A DNA stretch of 49,453 bases from Microcaldota archaeon (GTDB lineage: Archaea > Micrarchaeota > Micrarchaeia > Anstonellales > Bilamarchaeaceae): the NCBI GenBank assembly GCA_018304385.1, contig JAGVWJ010000004.1, positions 1 to 49,453 on the forward strand. Reading direction: 5' to 3'. Under the pieces are notes generated by a model, which was not told the origin of the DNA, made no database searches, and saw only the letters and a program-made list of their open reading frames with translations. Of the stretch, positions 33,611-42,662 are shown piece after piece. Both the position numbers and the translations under genes were made by a program. The stretch's first letter is position 1. The number at the start of each line of letters is the position of its first letter.

Positions 33611-35422
33611 ATGCAAACATTAAAGGCTCAGACAAGTACTGAATTTTTAGTTATTCTAGCAGTTTTATTTGCTATTTTTCTAGCCTTTTTATTATTATCA
33701 CAGCAAGAATTCGTTGGTGTTAATACTGCACGTATTGAACAGCAGGCAAGGAATACTATTGATTCACTTGGTGCAGCAGCAAAGGAGGTTTACTCACAGG
33801 GAGATGGCGCGCGCAAACGCGTTTATGTTGAAATACCAGGAGGATATAATTATACCAATTCTTCTGTAAGTAATAGAAGTATTTCGCTGCGCGTTCTTAA
33901 CAGCGATTTTGTAAATACATTTGATTTTGATGTTGTTGGCCAGCTGCCATCGTCATCTGGACCGCAATATATATGGGTTATAAGCGAGGGTACGCGCGTG
34001 CGCATTGGTATTTCATTACTTTCGCTAAACAAGCCATCAATAGTAGTAACCATGCTTCAGAATTCTACTGCAACAGATAATTTTGATGTACGTAATGTGT
34101 TTAGCAGCAATGTGAACGTTACTATTAACACTAGCTGGACTAGTACCGCGGTTACAATGTCGATTCCATCAACACCGATTACACTTACGCCAGGTACGAG
34201 TTATACTGTACCAATAACCTTTACATCAAATCCAAGTGCAGTTTCTGATGTTACATTCACTACTACTGTTGGGCCTGCAGGCTCATGGGTAGGTAGCTTA
34301 AGCGCGCTGCCAGCAATGGGTCCAGATACATGCCTATCAAAGATATTTACATTGTCAGTTCCAAATGGCACTGCACCTGGTAATAATACCGGAACAATAA
34401 CCGCTACGGGCGGCGGTGTGGCAAACGCAATTGATACAGTTGCATTAGCAATAACTGTTGGTGGAAATTTAAGTGATATACAAGGCCCACTTGTTTCAAA
34501 CATAGTGCGCATACCAAATAGGCCATTCGTTGGCGATCCAGTAACTATTCGTGCTTTATGTGATGATACTACACGAGGAAATAATAATATACTAAGAGGA
34601 GAAATATCAATGGATGGGGGCACCTGGAATATAATGAGCGCAACTGATGGTATTTACAATGCGCCTGCAGAAAATGTCAGCTATCAGTTCTATGGAATAA
34701 CATTTGGGCAGCACAATGCAACATTGCGCTGTACTGATATTCTTGGCAACGTTGGACCAAATGCAACACACACATTCAACATGATGAAGGAATTTTTATT
34801 TATTACAAAGGATTTAGGCCAAAGCGGGTCAGAGGCAGATTGGACAAACTGGCTAAACACACATTCTTCAAATGAAAGTTATGCCTGGAATAGAGATATT
34901 GTGCACAGAAATGTTGTTATTGACGCTGGTTTTGATATGAATAGGTATGCAACCGTTATTTTAGCAGAAGATGGAGTAACAGGTGGATCAACTGGGTCGA
35001 GCTTAGTGACAAAAATAATAAATTTTGTTGGTGCTGGCGGATCAGTTGTATTGGTTGATGAGGCATTAGATGAACCTGCAGAAGATCTTGGGATGGGAGG
35101 CAGTACTGGAAGCCATACTGAGTTATATACAACAATGCAGAACAATGCGAATTATATTACAGATGGACTACCGTGCTGTGGTATTCAATATAATATATTT
35201 ACAACTGCAACTAAGATATATCATATAAGAAATTATCCTGGAACGCTACTCAGTACAGATTATAATACAAGCAGTCATCTTACACACGCACAACTTGGCC
35301 AAAGCGGAAGATATGTTACATGGGGCCCAACTAGGCCTTATAGATTCAATGCTAATGGTAATTATCTTACAACACGCGTTTTTGATTTTGCGATAAACAT
35401 ATCTACTGTAGGCACGAGCTGA
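33611..35422 (+). CDS. Giant class III pilin with C-terminal Rossmann-like domain
   Basis: A 603-residue pilin. MQTLKAQTSTEFLVILAVLFAIFLAFLLLS is a class III signal peptide and assembly helix. Residues 60 to about 390 are beta-sandwich-like and full of N-x-S/T sites (NYTN, NSSV, NVTINTSW, NNTG). The last 200 residues differ in character: EFLFITKDLG..YATVILAEDG..LVTKIINFVGAGGSVVLVDEALDE resembles the alternating strand-helix pattern of GATase-1/ThuA-like domains. There is no certain catalytic triad, although CC at the PCCG position is notable. It is probably a pilus-tip or adhesive subunit. Confidence 0.8.
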   Translation: MQTLKAQTSTEFLVILAVLFAIFLAFLLLSQQEFVGVNTARIEQQARNTIDSLGAAAKEVYSQGDGARKRVYVEIPGGYNYTNSSVSNRSISLRVLNSDFVNTFDFDVVGQLPSSSGPQYIWVISEGTRVRIGISLLSLNKPSIVVTMLQNSTATDNFDVRNVFSSNVNVTINTSWTSTAVTMSIPSTPITLTPGTSYTVPITFTSNPSAVSDVTFTTTVGPAGSWVGSLSALPAMGPDTCLSKIFTLSVPNGTAPGNNTGTITATGGGVANAIDTVALAITVGGNLSDIQGPLVSNIVRIPNRPFVGDPVTIRALCDDTTRGNNNILRGEISMDGGTWNIMSATDGIYNAPAENVSYQFYGITFGQHNATLRCTDILGNVGPNATHTFNMMKEFLFITKDLGQSGSEADWTNWLNTHSSNESYAWNRDIVHRNVVIDAGFDMNRYATVILAEDGVTGGSTGSSLVTKIINFVGAGGSVVLVDEALDEPAEDLGMGGSTGSHTELYTTMQNNANYITDGLPCCGIQYNIFTTATKIYHIRNYPGTLLSTDYNTSSHLTHAQLGQSGRYVTWGPTRPYRFNANGNYLTTRVFDFAINISTVGTS

Positions 35423-35426
35423 GGTT

Positions 35427-35801
35427 ATGCGGGCCCAGGTAAGCATTGAGATAGTAGTTATCCTAGTAGCACTAATAGTAACATTCACTGTTTTTATGAT
35501 ATTATACCAAAACCAAGCAACAAATTTACAACAAACACAGGATAAATTACAGGCAACTGACGTTGCATTTAAGATTGCAAATGCAATAAACTATGTATAT
35601 CTCGGCGGGGATGGATCTAGTTATAGCTTAGCGGTTGTTGCACCTAGAATAAATATAACTGCAGCAGGTAATTTTGTAACTGCTGAAAGAAATACAGTTT
35701 TCTTTCAGGCCCCATTAGTTGTGAACATAACCAATTACACGATCAATAATAGTGGTGAAATAAGAATAAGAAATGTAGGTGGAAATATTGTTATTAACTA
35801 A
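35427..35801 (+). CDS. Class III pilin-like protein
   Basis: A 124-residue minor pilin. The N-terminus MRAQVSIEIVVILVALIVTFTVFMILY follows the Q-V-S-x-E pattern (Ala before QVSIE, Glu at +4/+5) and then the assembly helix. A compact beta-rich domain with three NxT/S sites follows. The ATG at 35427 is 5 bp after the stop of the giant pilin, and GAGG lies before it. The next gene overlaps its 3' end. It belongs to a run of five co-oriented pilin-like genes. Confidence 0.88.
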   Translation: MRAQVSIEIVVILVALIVTFTVFMILYQNQATNLQQTQDKLQATDVAFKIANAINYVYLGGDGSSYSLAVVAPRINITAAGNFVTAERNTVFFQAPLVVNITNYTINNSGEIRIRNVGGNIVIN

Positions 35802-36294
35802 AAAAGCACAGGTATTTACCATAGACTTTGTCTTAGCTTCTTTTATATTAATGATTATCATACTTACATTCTTATATTTATGGAACTTCTTAGGCGTAAG
35901 ATGGAATAATATAAACGAGTATAACAAGCAATATGCAATCGGATTATTTGCAACAGAATCACTAGTAACTAATGCGGGCAATCCACCTAGCTGGGAAAAT
36001 CTAGAAACAATAAATCAAAACACCAGCTTTGGCCTTGTTAATGAAAGAAATATAATAAACCAGCAAAAGTTGGATAGACTTAGAAATGTTTCTTTACAGA
36101 ATTATTCGCTTTTTAAGGAGCGCTTAGGTGCAACGAACTATGAGCTATTCATAAATGTTACAAACATGAACAGAAATGTCTCATTTTATGTGATGGGTAA
36201 TGCATCATTGCAGTTAAATGAAACTGTTGCATTTGACAGATTTATTTTTTTCAACGGATCAATTTCTATATTGAGGTTAGAAATATGGAAATGA
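35788..36294 (+). CDS. Pilin-like protein, overlapping start
   Basis: About 168 residues. KKAQVFTIDFVLASFILMIIILTFLYLW is a pilin-type N-terminus in which Asp takes the place of the usual Glu. A helical then beta-rich domain with several N-x-S/T sites follows (NTSF, NVSLQNYS, NVTN, NVSF, NASL, NETV). I chose TTG 35788, since GGTGG precedes it at 35778-35782. GTG 35779 is the longer choice. It overlaps the previous gene by 14 bp. Confidence 0.8.
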   Translation: MLLTKKAQVFTIDFVLASFILMIIILTFLYLWNFLGVRWNNINEYNKQYAIGLFATESLVTNAGNPPSWENLETINQNTSFGLVNERNIINQQKLDRLRNVSLQNYSLFKERLGATNYELFINVTNMNRNVSFYVMGNASLQLNETVAFDRFIFFNGSISILRLEIWK

Positions 36295-36689
36295 AAAAAG
36301 CATTCTTACTTACTGTAGATGGAGTAATTGCACTTAGCATGTTACTAGTCATACTTGCAATTATAGTAAATCAGGTATTCCAACCAGAAGTGCCACGTGG
36401 CGCATATCTCAAACAGATTTCATTAGATACTTTGAAAGTACTTGATTATGATAACCGGATAGCTTCAGCAATTAATGGAAACACAACAAGTGCAAGAAGC
36501 GTGTTAGAGGCATTACCTATCAATATCTGCATGCAGCTAAATATAGAACATAGTTTGAACAGCACAAACATAACTGTTGCAAAGCCTGGCTGCGGAGGTT
36601 ATGGAAATCAATTACAAACAAGCTATCGAACAGTAACTGTTAGCGGAACTAGATATATTGTTAAGTTGGAGAGTTGGTTTAGAGGTTGA
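36285..36689 (+). CDS. Pilin-like protein, small
   Basis: A 134-residue protein with N-terminus MEMKKAFLLTVDGVIALSMLLVILAIIV, a pilin-like helix with Asp instead of Glu near the cleavage site. The remainder is a small domain with N-x-T sites and two cysteines (NICMQL, KPGCGG). GAGGT at 36273-36277 supports ATG 36285; ATG 36291 overlaps the preceding stop as ATGA. It is probably a minor subunit of the same pilus. Confidence 0.75.
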   Translation: MEMKKAFLLTVDGVIALSMLLVILAIIVNQVFQPEVPRGAYLKQISLDTLKVLDYDNRIASAINGNTTSARSVLEALPINICMQLNIEHSLNSTNITVAKPGCGGYGNQLQTSYRTVTVSGTRYIVKLESWFRG

Positions 36690-36693
36690 AATA

Positions 36694-37533
36694 ATGAAAA
36701 ATGGCTTTATCACTTCAATAATTACGGTTAGCTTCTTAGCAATTCTAATACTCCTATGGCTATCTTTGCATAAGGCTGCAATAAACTTTGAAAGCAGCAT
36801 TACAGAACCACAACCATTAAGCTTTGTTGGATATTTTTTCGATAATGTATTTGAAGAAACGCGCAGGATAATCGGACCAAGTACTTTATTGTTTGAAGAA
36901 AGCAATACAACATTCAGGATTGTAATAGGCGATAGCATGGCTAAGGCAAACTTTACTACATCGCTCGCAAATTATAGAGCCTACGTGGAGACGAATTTCT
37001 CATCAAAACTACATGCTAATGCCTCTTTTAATACTACAAATATTACTGACGGAAGATATGAATTGCTAATAGATCGTTTTCAATATACGTTTAATTATAC
37101 AAACTCGAGCGCAGATAGTATTATGTTTGGTGCGAGCAGCGGGGCTGCAGGAATTACTAATTATGATATTAATGTAACAGTAACGAAATCGAGATTGGCA
37201 CGCGTTCCATTTACAAACAATCCGCTCGGTGATATAAACGTTACATTAATATATATTGATAACAGCGGTACAGTAACAGAAACGCGAACATTGCTCTCAA
37301 CAACATTATCAACTTCTAGCATAACATATACGGATAATTCTACTGTTGCAATAAACATCGGTAGCTCAAGCAACCCAGGCTTATTAGAGATAACCGATGG
37401 CAGTGCATCGCCAACATTTATATTTGTCGCTAGCTTTCCTTTATTAAATACAACAAGACTTTTAGCAAATTATAATGCATTGTTAAATTATACGCAAGGA
37501 GATATTACACGCGTGGGTTATGCACAGAGATAA
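36694..37533 (+). CDS. Membrane-anchored surface protein of the pilin run
   Basis: A 279-residue protein with N-terminal helix MKNGFITSIITVSFLAILILLWLSL and a long external beta-rich domain rich in Asn, Thr and Ser with many sequons (NTTF, NFTT, NASF, NTTN, NYTNSS, NVTV, NSTV). It lacks a clear class III cleavage motif, so it may remain a membrane-anchored minor pilin. AGAGGTTGAA precedes ATG 36694, 4 bp after the previous stop. It is the last gene before an inverted-repeat element and the second ATPase. Confidence 0.75.
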   Translation: MKNGFITSIITVSFLAILILLWLSLHKAAINFESSITEPQPLSFVGYFFDNVFEETRRIIGPSTLLFEESNTTFRIVIGDSMAKANFTTSLANYRAYVETNFSSKLHANASFNTTNITDGRYELLIDRFQYTFNYTNSSADSIMFGASSGAAGITNYDINVTVTKSRLARVPFTNNPLGDINVTLIYIDNSGTVTETRTLLSTTLSTSSITYTDNSTVAINIGSSSNPGLLEITDGSASPTFIFVASFPLLNTTRLLANYNALLNYTQGDITRVGYAQR

Positions 37534-37548
37534 ATATTTATATTTGCC

Positions 37549-37625
37549 TTGAGCAATGAGCAATCAGCCATGGGCAAAACGCGTCTCGTGGCTCAGGGCT
37601 CAATGCACATAGCTGAAGGCAGTAG
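37549..37625. repeat. Word-like inverted repeat before the second pilus ATPase
   Basis: GCCTTGAGCAATGAGCAATC is mirrored by GGGCTCAATGC and CTGAAGGC, so GCCTT/AAGGC and TTGAGC/GCTCAA can pair. The words CAATGAGC and CAGCCATG recur at 39364-39405. Confidence 0.65.
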
Positions 37626-37630
37626 ATTTT

Positions 37631-39361
37631 ATGATTAAAACAAAAATAGACGATATGATTAGACTGCTTAAGGATAAAAAGAGGCTTACAATAGACGAGA
37701 TAGCACGCGAGCTTTTGCTTGATGGAAAATCTGTTGAAAAGATTGCACAAATTTTAGATAAAGCTGAGGTTGTTAAGCTTGTTTATCCGATAAACGTAGT
37801 TGCAAGACCATGGGTTGAGATTAAAGAAATAAAAAGAGAAGAACAACTAGCTGAGCCAACTGGAAACTTGATAGATGAGTATAATATATCCGGACTAAAA
37901 GGCCATGCAAGCGGTAATGTAAAAATAGTCCTAACTGATTTGGATAAAAGACCAATGTATTTTATATCAGCACCGCAGGTCTCCTATGCAACACGTGCTT
38001 ATTTTGATGCAATAAAAGATGAGATATCGAAGCTAACACCAATAGAACAAAGAGAAATTGTAAGAGAGGATATTGAAAGAGGATTTGATATAAGGCATAA
38101 GGTAATCGCCTCTGTACTTCAACAAGATATTGCACCAGAAAAAAAAGTTCTTGATGTGATGTGCGGTATTATTTTACGTGAGATGTATGGCCTTGGTGAG
38201 ATAGAAATATTAATTGCTGATGACCTACTTGAAGAGGTTATAATTAACTCTTCTCACCAGCCAATAGCAGTTTACCATCGTAAATATGGGTGGCTAAAAA
38301 CAAACATCCAACCAAAAACAGAAGAGGAAGTAGAGAATTACGCATCACAGATTGCACGTAAAATAGGCAAGCAGATAAGCTTGTTAAACCCAATACTAGA
38401 TGCACACCTTATTAGCGGAGATCGTGTAAACTCAACTCTTTTTCCAATATCAACAGTAGGAAATACACTAACATTACGTTTATTTGCGCGTAACCCGTGG
38501 ACCATTGTTGGATTTCTTGATAAAGAAAATCGTGTTTTAACAGTTGAGATGGCTGCGCTGCTATGGCAGGCAGTGCATTATGAAATGAACGTGTTAATTT
38601 CAGGAGGAACTGCTAGTGGTAAAACAAGCGCTTTAAACGCCATAGTCTCACTTGTTCCAAATTTTCAAAGAGTGATAAGTATAGAAGATACGCGCGAGCT
38701 TGCATTGCCAAGCTATCAATGGAATTGGATTCCGCTTGTTACCAGGCCTGCAAACCCTGAAGGTTTAGGGGAGATAACAATGCTTGATCTTGTTGTTAAT
38801 GCATTGCGTATGCGTCCTGATAGAATAGTAATGGGGGAAATAAGAAGAAAGCGCGAGGCAGAAGTGCTCTTTGAGGCAATGCATACTGGGCATAGCGTTT
38901 ATGCAACAATGCATGCTGATACTGGCTCGCAGGTTATAAAAAGATTAATAGAACCGCCAATAGAAGTACCCGCAAGCCAGGTAGAAGATGTACATCTTAT
39001 AATGGTCCAATATCGTGACAGAAGAAAGAATATAAGAAAAACATTAGAGATTAGTGAGGTTGCGCTTGGCCCATCTGGCCCAGAACTTAATCATATTTAT
39101 AATTGGAGGCCACGTGTTGACCAATTCCAACTAGTGCGGCCACCTCGCCGTTATATTGAACAAATGAATCTGCACACTGGTATGACTGAAAAAGAAATTA
39201 ACGAGGATCAGGAAGAGAAAAAAAGTATATTGAATTGGATGTATGAGCAAAGGCTGCATCAAATAGAGGATGTTGGTGCGATAATGAAGATTTATTATAG
39301 TGATAAGGATAGCTTACTTAAGGCTGTGGAGAAGAAATTGTCGCCTACTAAGGTAATTTGA
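37631..39361 (+). CDS. Type II/IV secretion ATPase with winged-helix N-terminus, pilus set B
   Basis: A 576-residue assembly ATPase paralogous to the one at 21003. It starts with a winged helix (IRLLKDKKRLTIDEIARELLLDGKSVEKIAQILDKAEVVKLVY) in place of the acidic tail. Walker A is GGTASGKT (about residues 324-331, with Ala where the paralogue has Gly). The Asp box is ISIEDTRELALP, Walker B is RPDRIVMGEIR, and the His box is EAMHTGHSVYATMHAD. It would drive the second pilus set with the platform pair at 42663 and 43599. Confidence 0.95.
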   Translation: MIKTKIDDMIRLLKDKKRLTIDEIARELLLDGKSVEKIAQILDKAEVVKLVYPINVVARPWVEIKEIKREEQLAEPTGNLIDEYNISGLKGHASGNVKIVLTDLDKRPMYFISAPQVSYATRAYFDAIKDEISKLTPIEQREIVREDIERGFDIRHKVIASVLQQDIAPEKKVLDVMCGIILREMYGLGEIEILIADDLLEEVIINSSHQPIAVYHRKYGWLKTNIQPKTEEEVENYASQIARKIGKQISLLNPILDAHLISGDRVNSTLFPISTVGNTLTLRLFARNPWTIVGFLDKENRVLTVEMAALLWQAVHYEMNVLISGGTASGKTSALNAIVSLVPNFQRVISIEDTRELALPSYQWNWIPLVTRPANPEGLGEITMLDLVVNALRMRPDRIVMGEIRRKREAEVLFEAMHTGHSVYATMHADTGSQVIKRLIEPPIEVPASQVEDVHLIMVQYRDRRKNIRKTLEISEVALGPSGPELNHIYNWRPRVDQFQLVRPPRRYIEQMNLHTGMTEKEINEDQEEKKSILNWMYEQRLHQIEDVGAIMKIYYSDKDSLLKAVEKKLSPTKVI

Positions 39362-39363
39362 TC

Positions 39364-39405
39364 GACCATGCGCCTTCAGCAATGAGCCATGAGCCTGTGG
39401 TTAAG
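39364..39405. repeat. Word-like repeat after the second pilus ATPase
   Basis: GCCTTCAGCAATGAGCCATG, then AGCCTGTGG, shares the words CAATGAGC and GAGCCATG with the element at 37549-37625. It is a shorter copy without an obvious return arm. Confidence 0.55.
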
Positions 39406-39466
39406 AATTTAAATCTATGTATTCTAATTATAATTATACGACCGCAGAATGTAATTAGTGATATCC

Positions 39467-41848
39467 ATGACCAAAATGAGTAAGGCTAAACCAATTGAAA
39501 GAGCAGACCAAACTGCGAGAAAACCACTATCGCTTGCAAGGATAGATCCACTAAAATCTTTAGTTCCAAGCAGACCATTATCGCCTTTAGTAGTGTGGCA
39601 ACAACAGCGGGAGCTATGGGGAGATCAGATTGCAACGTTTTGCGAGCTTCATGGTAGATTAGTACGAGCAAAAGCAGCTGCAACAAGGGAAGAACCAAGC
39701 AGTGATCGTGCATTGGTTCTTTTTCAAAACCGCTCTGCAATCGCAAAAGTGCACGATAATGATGCATTAGAAGAGTTTCGAGCTGCACATGGATTAACAG
39801 AACTAAGAGAACAACTATTAGATTTTATTAAAAGTGAGATATCATTTGAACGCGGATTTCAAATGTTCCGCAAAGTGCTTTGTGCATTTGGCATCAAAGT
39901 AGAAACATGGGAAGAACTTAATAAGCTATATCCTGATCTTACAGTTACTGAGGTCTCTTTAGTCAGCTTGCTTAAAAGAGTGCCGTATTTCTATTTATCT
40001 GCAGGAAGAAATGGTATAGAATTACCAATAGATATACCTATCTGGGACAATCTAGTAAAAAGGATATTGAAAACTAGAGAAAGTCGACTTACTGCTAAAT
40101 TTGTTGCAAGTTTATATGACGCAACCACATATGGTCTTGCCTATGTTTTTGATTGCTATGATCAAAAATTGCTTGGACGAGATGCATCTAGAAATCAATC
40201 GCTTGATGCTTATAATGCTGGCGGACTAACAGGTGTTAAAGAGGATGTTGAACTAGTGCCATTTAGAAATAAAATAAGACAGGTATTTGAAAAACTAATA
40301 TTATTAGCAATATCAAATAAGAGAATTCATCAGCAGCTATTCAGAGAAAGTGATGAATGCTTTACTGCTGCATTTGGAGTGATATTACGGAAAGCGTATA
40401 AAGAGGTTACAGGAAAGGAACCTGTCTATGACAAACCAATAAAAACACAGGTTGAACAATTGTCCAAGCAACAAGAGCTAGAGGTTTACAAAAAAGCAGA
40501 AGAACTTGAAAAAAATCTATGCAGAGCTAAGGTATATGATTTAACAATGGGTAGAATGCTAACCACAGAAGAGGTATTCAGACTTGTTGCACTTATAGAA
40601 AAGCCTCCTGATGAGCTTTTTAATGGATTTGTTGGTTATACGGCCGCATATGGGTTAGGTGTAGGGTTTATCAAAGAAGATGGAGAGATAGTAGACTATT
40701 CTAAATACAGGGGATTCTTTGTTCAGCGCGCAACAAACATTGTTTATTATGAGCAGGTTGACCTAGAAAAAAATGCAGGAACAATGAGTGAAATATTTAA
40801 TGGAATCTACGAAGAATTAATTGCAAGGGCAATGGGTGATGTTTTAGTAGAAGGAAGACCACAATCATTATTAGAAGAACTGCGCCTTGATTTTTATCTT
40901 GCAACAAGCATAGATTTAGCAATACATCCTAGAGAATATGTAGAGATACACGAGCATGATCCAGAAAAAAAAGGCTCTGGATATGACGCTTACTTGCATG
41001 CATTTGGTGGAGAGAAACAAGTTGTAGCAAGGACAACGCGTAAGATTGGTTATGAAGAAGCTAGGTTAATTACAAGGACGATCAAATTATTACCAAAAGA
41101 GCTACTAAAAGATGTAAAGAGAATAACGAAAGATCAGGACAATTATATGACGCTCGAGGGAATAATGGCTGGCATGATTAAACAAGGCGAATATAATGCA
41201 AGAGATAAAACAATAACAATGATGGAAAATGCGCACGCTCCTTTTAACACACTTACACATGCTGAGCGATATGTGTATACTACAACATTGCTACATGAGA
41301 TTGGAGAATCAGTGTGGGCCAATCTAAATGAAGAGCAGCGCGCTGGGTTTGTAGCTATAAGCGGGTGGGATGAAAAAAGAAAGCATAATATAGCTAAGGA
41401 AAATTTGAGAACCAACTTCTTAAGTGCGTATAGCCATCTATCCGGCCCAAATGATGATTTTTCTGAGCACTTTTCATTTTATGTTATGCATGCACAGGAA
41501 TTCCGCGAAGCTGCAGAAAGAAATGAGGCAATAAGAAGAAAATATGAGTTTATAAAAAGAATATTTACTATTGGTGATAAAACAACTGAATATCCACAAA
41601 TTTCAGAATTAGGTATTGAAGAACTAAATGGAGAAATAGAACAGGAAATAAGAACTGCAAATATAGAAGAAGCAAGAGCACTACAAGAAATGGGAGAAGA
41701 AGCTCTACTAAAAGAACGAGAAGAAAGAATGGCAAGAACAAAGCTAACATTAGAAGAGGCGGAAATAGAATTACATGGCGAAGATGATGACGCTGATTAT
41801 GATGATATGCTAGCCTCTAATTCTCCATTTTTTAAAAAGGATGAATAA
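39467..41848 (+). CDS. Large metallopeptidase-like protein with HEIGE instead of HEIGH
   Basis: A 793-residue soluble protein, mostly helical. The last third resembles anthrax-lethal-factor-like (M34-type) zinc peptidase domains: RYVYTTTLLHEIGESVWANL near residue 610, then DDFSEHFSFYVMHAQEFREAAERNEAIRRKYEFIKRIF, where the second Glu-rich motif normally supplies the third zinc ligand. The usual HExxH is HEIGE here, with the second His replaced by Glu. The tail is acidic (GEDDDADYDDM). The N-terminal 550 residues match nothing I know. GTGAT before ATG 39467 decides the start. It lies within pilus set B. Confidence 0.7.
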   Translation: MTKMSKAKPIERADQTARKPLSLARIDPLKSLVPSRPLSPLVVWQQQRELWGDQIATFCELHGRLVRAKAAATREEPSSDRALVLFQNRSAIAKVHDNDALEEFRAAHGLTELREQLLDFIKSEISFERGFQMFRKVLCAFGIKVETWEELNKLYPDLTVTEVSLVSLLKRVPYFYLSAGRNGIELPIDIPIWDNLVKRILKTRESRLTAKFVASLYDATTYGLAYVFDCYDQKLLGRDASRNQSLDAYNAGGLTGVKEDVELVPFRNKIRQVFEKLILLAISNKRIHQQLFRESDECFTAAFGVILRKAYKEVTGKEPVYDKPIKTQVEQLSKQQELEVYKKAEELEKNLCRAKVYDLTMGRMLTTEEVFRLVALIEKPPDELFNGFVGYTAAYGLGVGFIKEDGEIVDYSKYRGFFVQRATNIVYYEQVDLEKNAGTMSEIFNGIYEELIARAMGDVLVEGRPQSLLEELRLDFYLATSIDLAIHPREYVEIHEHDPEKKGSGYDAYLHAFGGEKQVVARTTRKIGYEEARLITRTIKLLPKELLKDVKRITKDQDNYMTLEGIMAGMIKQGEYNARDKTITMMENAHAPFNTLTHAERYVYTTTLLHEIGESVWANLNEEQRAGFVAISGWDEKRKHNIAKENLRTNFLSAYSHLSGPNDDFSEHFSFYVMHAQEFREAAERNEAIRRKYEFIKRIFTIGDKTTEYPQISELGIEELNGEIEQEIRTANIEEARALQEMGEEALLKEREERMARTKLTLEEAEIELHGEDDDADYDDMLASNSPFFKKDE

Positions 41849-42601
41849 TTATTCAGGCACAGGTGGTGCACTATCTGAGGAACTGTCACTTGTTTCGCCG
41901 CTTGAACCTGCATTGCTATCAGATGTTGGCAGCGCGCTACCATAATCTAATCCACCAGTGTCTAATCCTTTAGTTAGTTCGGATAGATCGCAAACCTTAC
42001 CACCAGCTACAAAAACTGCATCAGTAAATGTGCCTGCTTTGCAACTGAAATCGGTTTTTGGTATTTCTTCTAGATCAGAGCTGGACATTGTACTGGACGA
42101 ACTTGTGGGCTGTGCTCCTCCTACACTACCGACATCTAAACCGATTTTTAGCCATTTGCATTGAGGAAGTATCTCTTCTTTTTCGCAACCAATATATATC
42201 GCATCAAGATCTTTGAAGATACTAACGGACTTTTTACACTCTGGCGTTTGTGGTGAATCCATCTCAGTTCTAAAGGTCTTTCCCTTGACATAAAGTTTCA
42301 TTGTTTGCTGACCTTCAGAAGATGTTATTTTTACATCACATTCAACCGGTACTCCTAAGGCAACCAATTCTTCATAACCTTTATTAGCAAAATCTGATAT
42401 TGGAGATGGTTGTGGTATAGGTAAAGGAGTTGGAGCTGGAGTTGGTTGAGGCGTAGGTGATGGTTGAGTAACTGGGGTTGGGGAAGGAGATGGTTGCGGG
42501 GATGGCGTTGGGGTTGTGCTAGACTGCCCGCCTGGCAGTGTACAACCAAAAATAAATAGCGTAATAGCAAATAAACTAACTAAAAACATGTTATTTTTCA
42601 T
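41849..42601 (-). CDS. Lipoprotein with Pro/Thr/Ser linker
   Basis: A 250-residue surface lipoprotein. ATG 42601 begins the signal peptide MKNNMFLVSLFAITLFIFGC with lipobox FGC. A long Pro-rich linker (TPTPSPQPSPSPTPVTQPSP..) spans about residues 30-75. A beta-rich domain follows with paired cysteines (VECDVKI, PECKKS, IGCEKEE, PQCKWL, FSCKAG, KVCDLS), and the tail is Ser/Asp-rich. The Cys-rich domain resembles archaeal and bacterial lipoprotein modules that monitor bound ligands, but no family is certain. It interrupts pilus set B on the opposite strand. Confidence 0.75.
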   Translation of the reverse strand: MKNNMFLVSLFAITLFIFGCTLPGGQSSTTPTPSPQPSPSPTPVTQPSPTPQPTPAPTPLPIPQPSPISDFANKGYEELVALGVPVECDVKITSSEGQQTMKLYVKGKTFRTEMDSPQTPECKKSVSIFKDLDAIYIGCEKEEILPQCKWLKIGLDVGSVGGAQPTSSSSTMSSSDLEEIPKTDFSCKAGTFTDAVFVAGGKVCDLSELTKGLDTGGLDYGSALPTSDSNAGSSGETSDSSSDSAPPVPE

Positions 42602-42662
42602 GGAAATCACAAGATTATTAAGAATGGGGAAATTTAAAAAGGTTAAGGCTACTATTTTGATC

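Noticed and set aside
40630..40660. ACGGCCGC in the HEIGE protein gene as a leader-element copy
   Set aside because: It lies inside a clear coding frame with none of the other blocks nearby.
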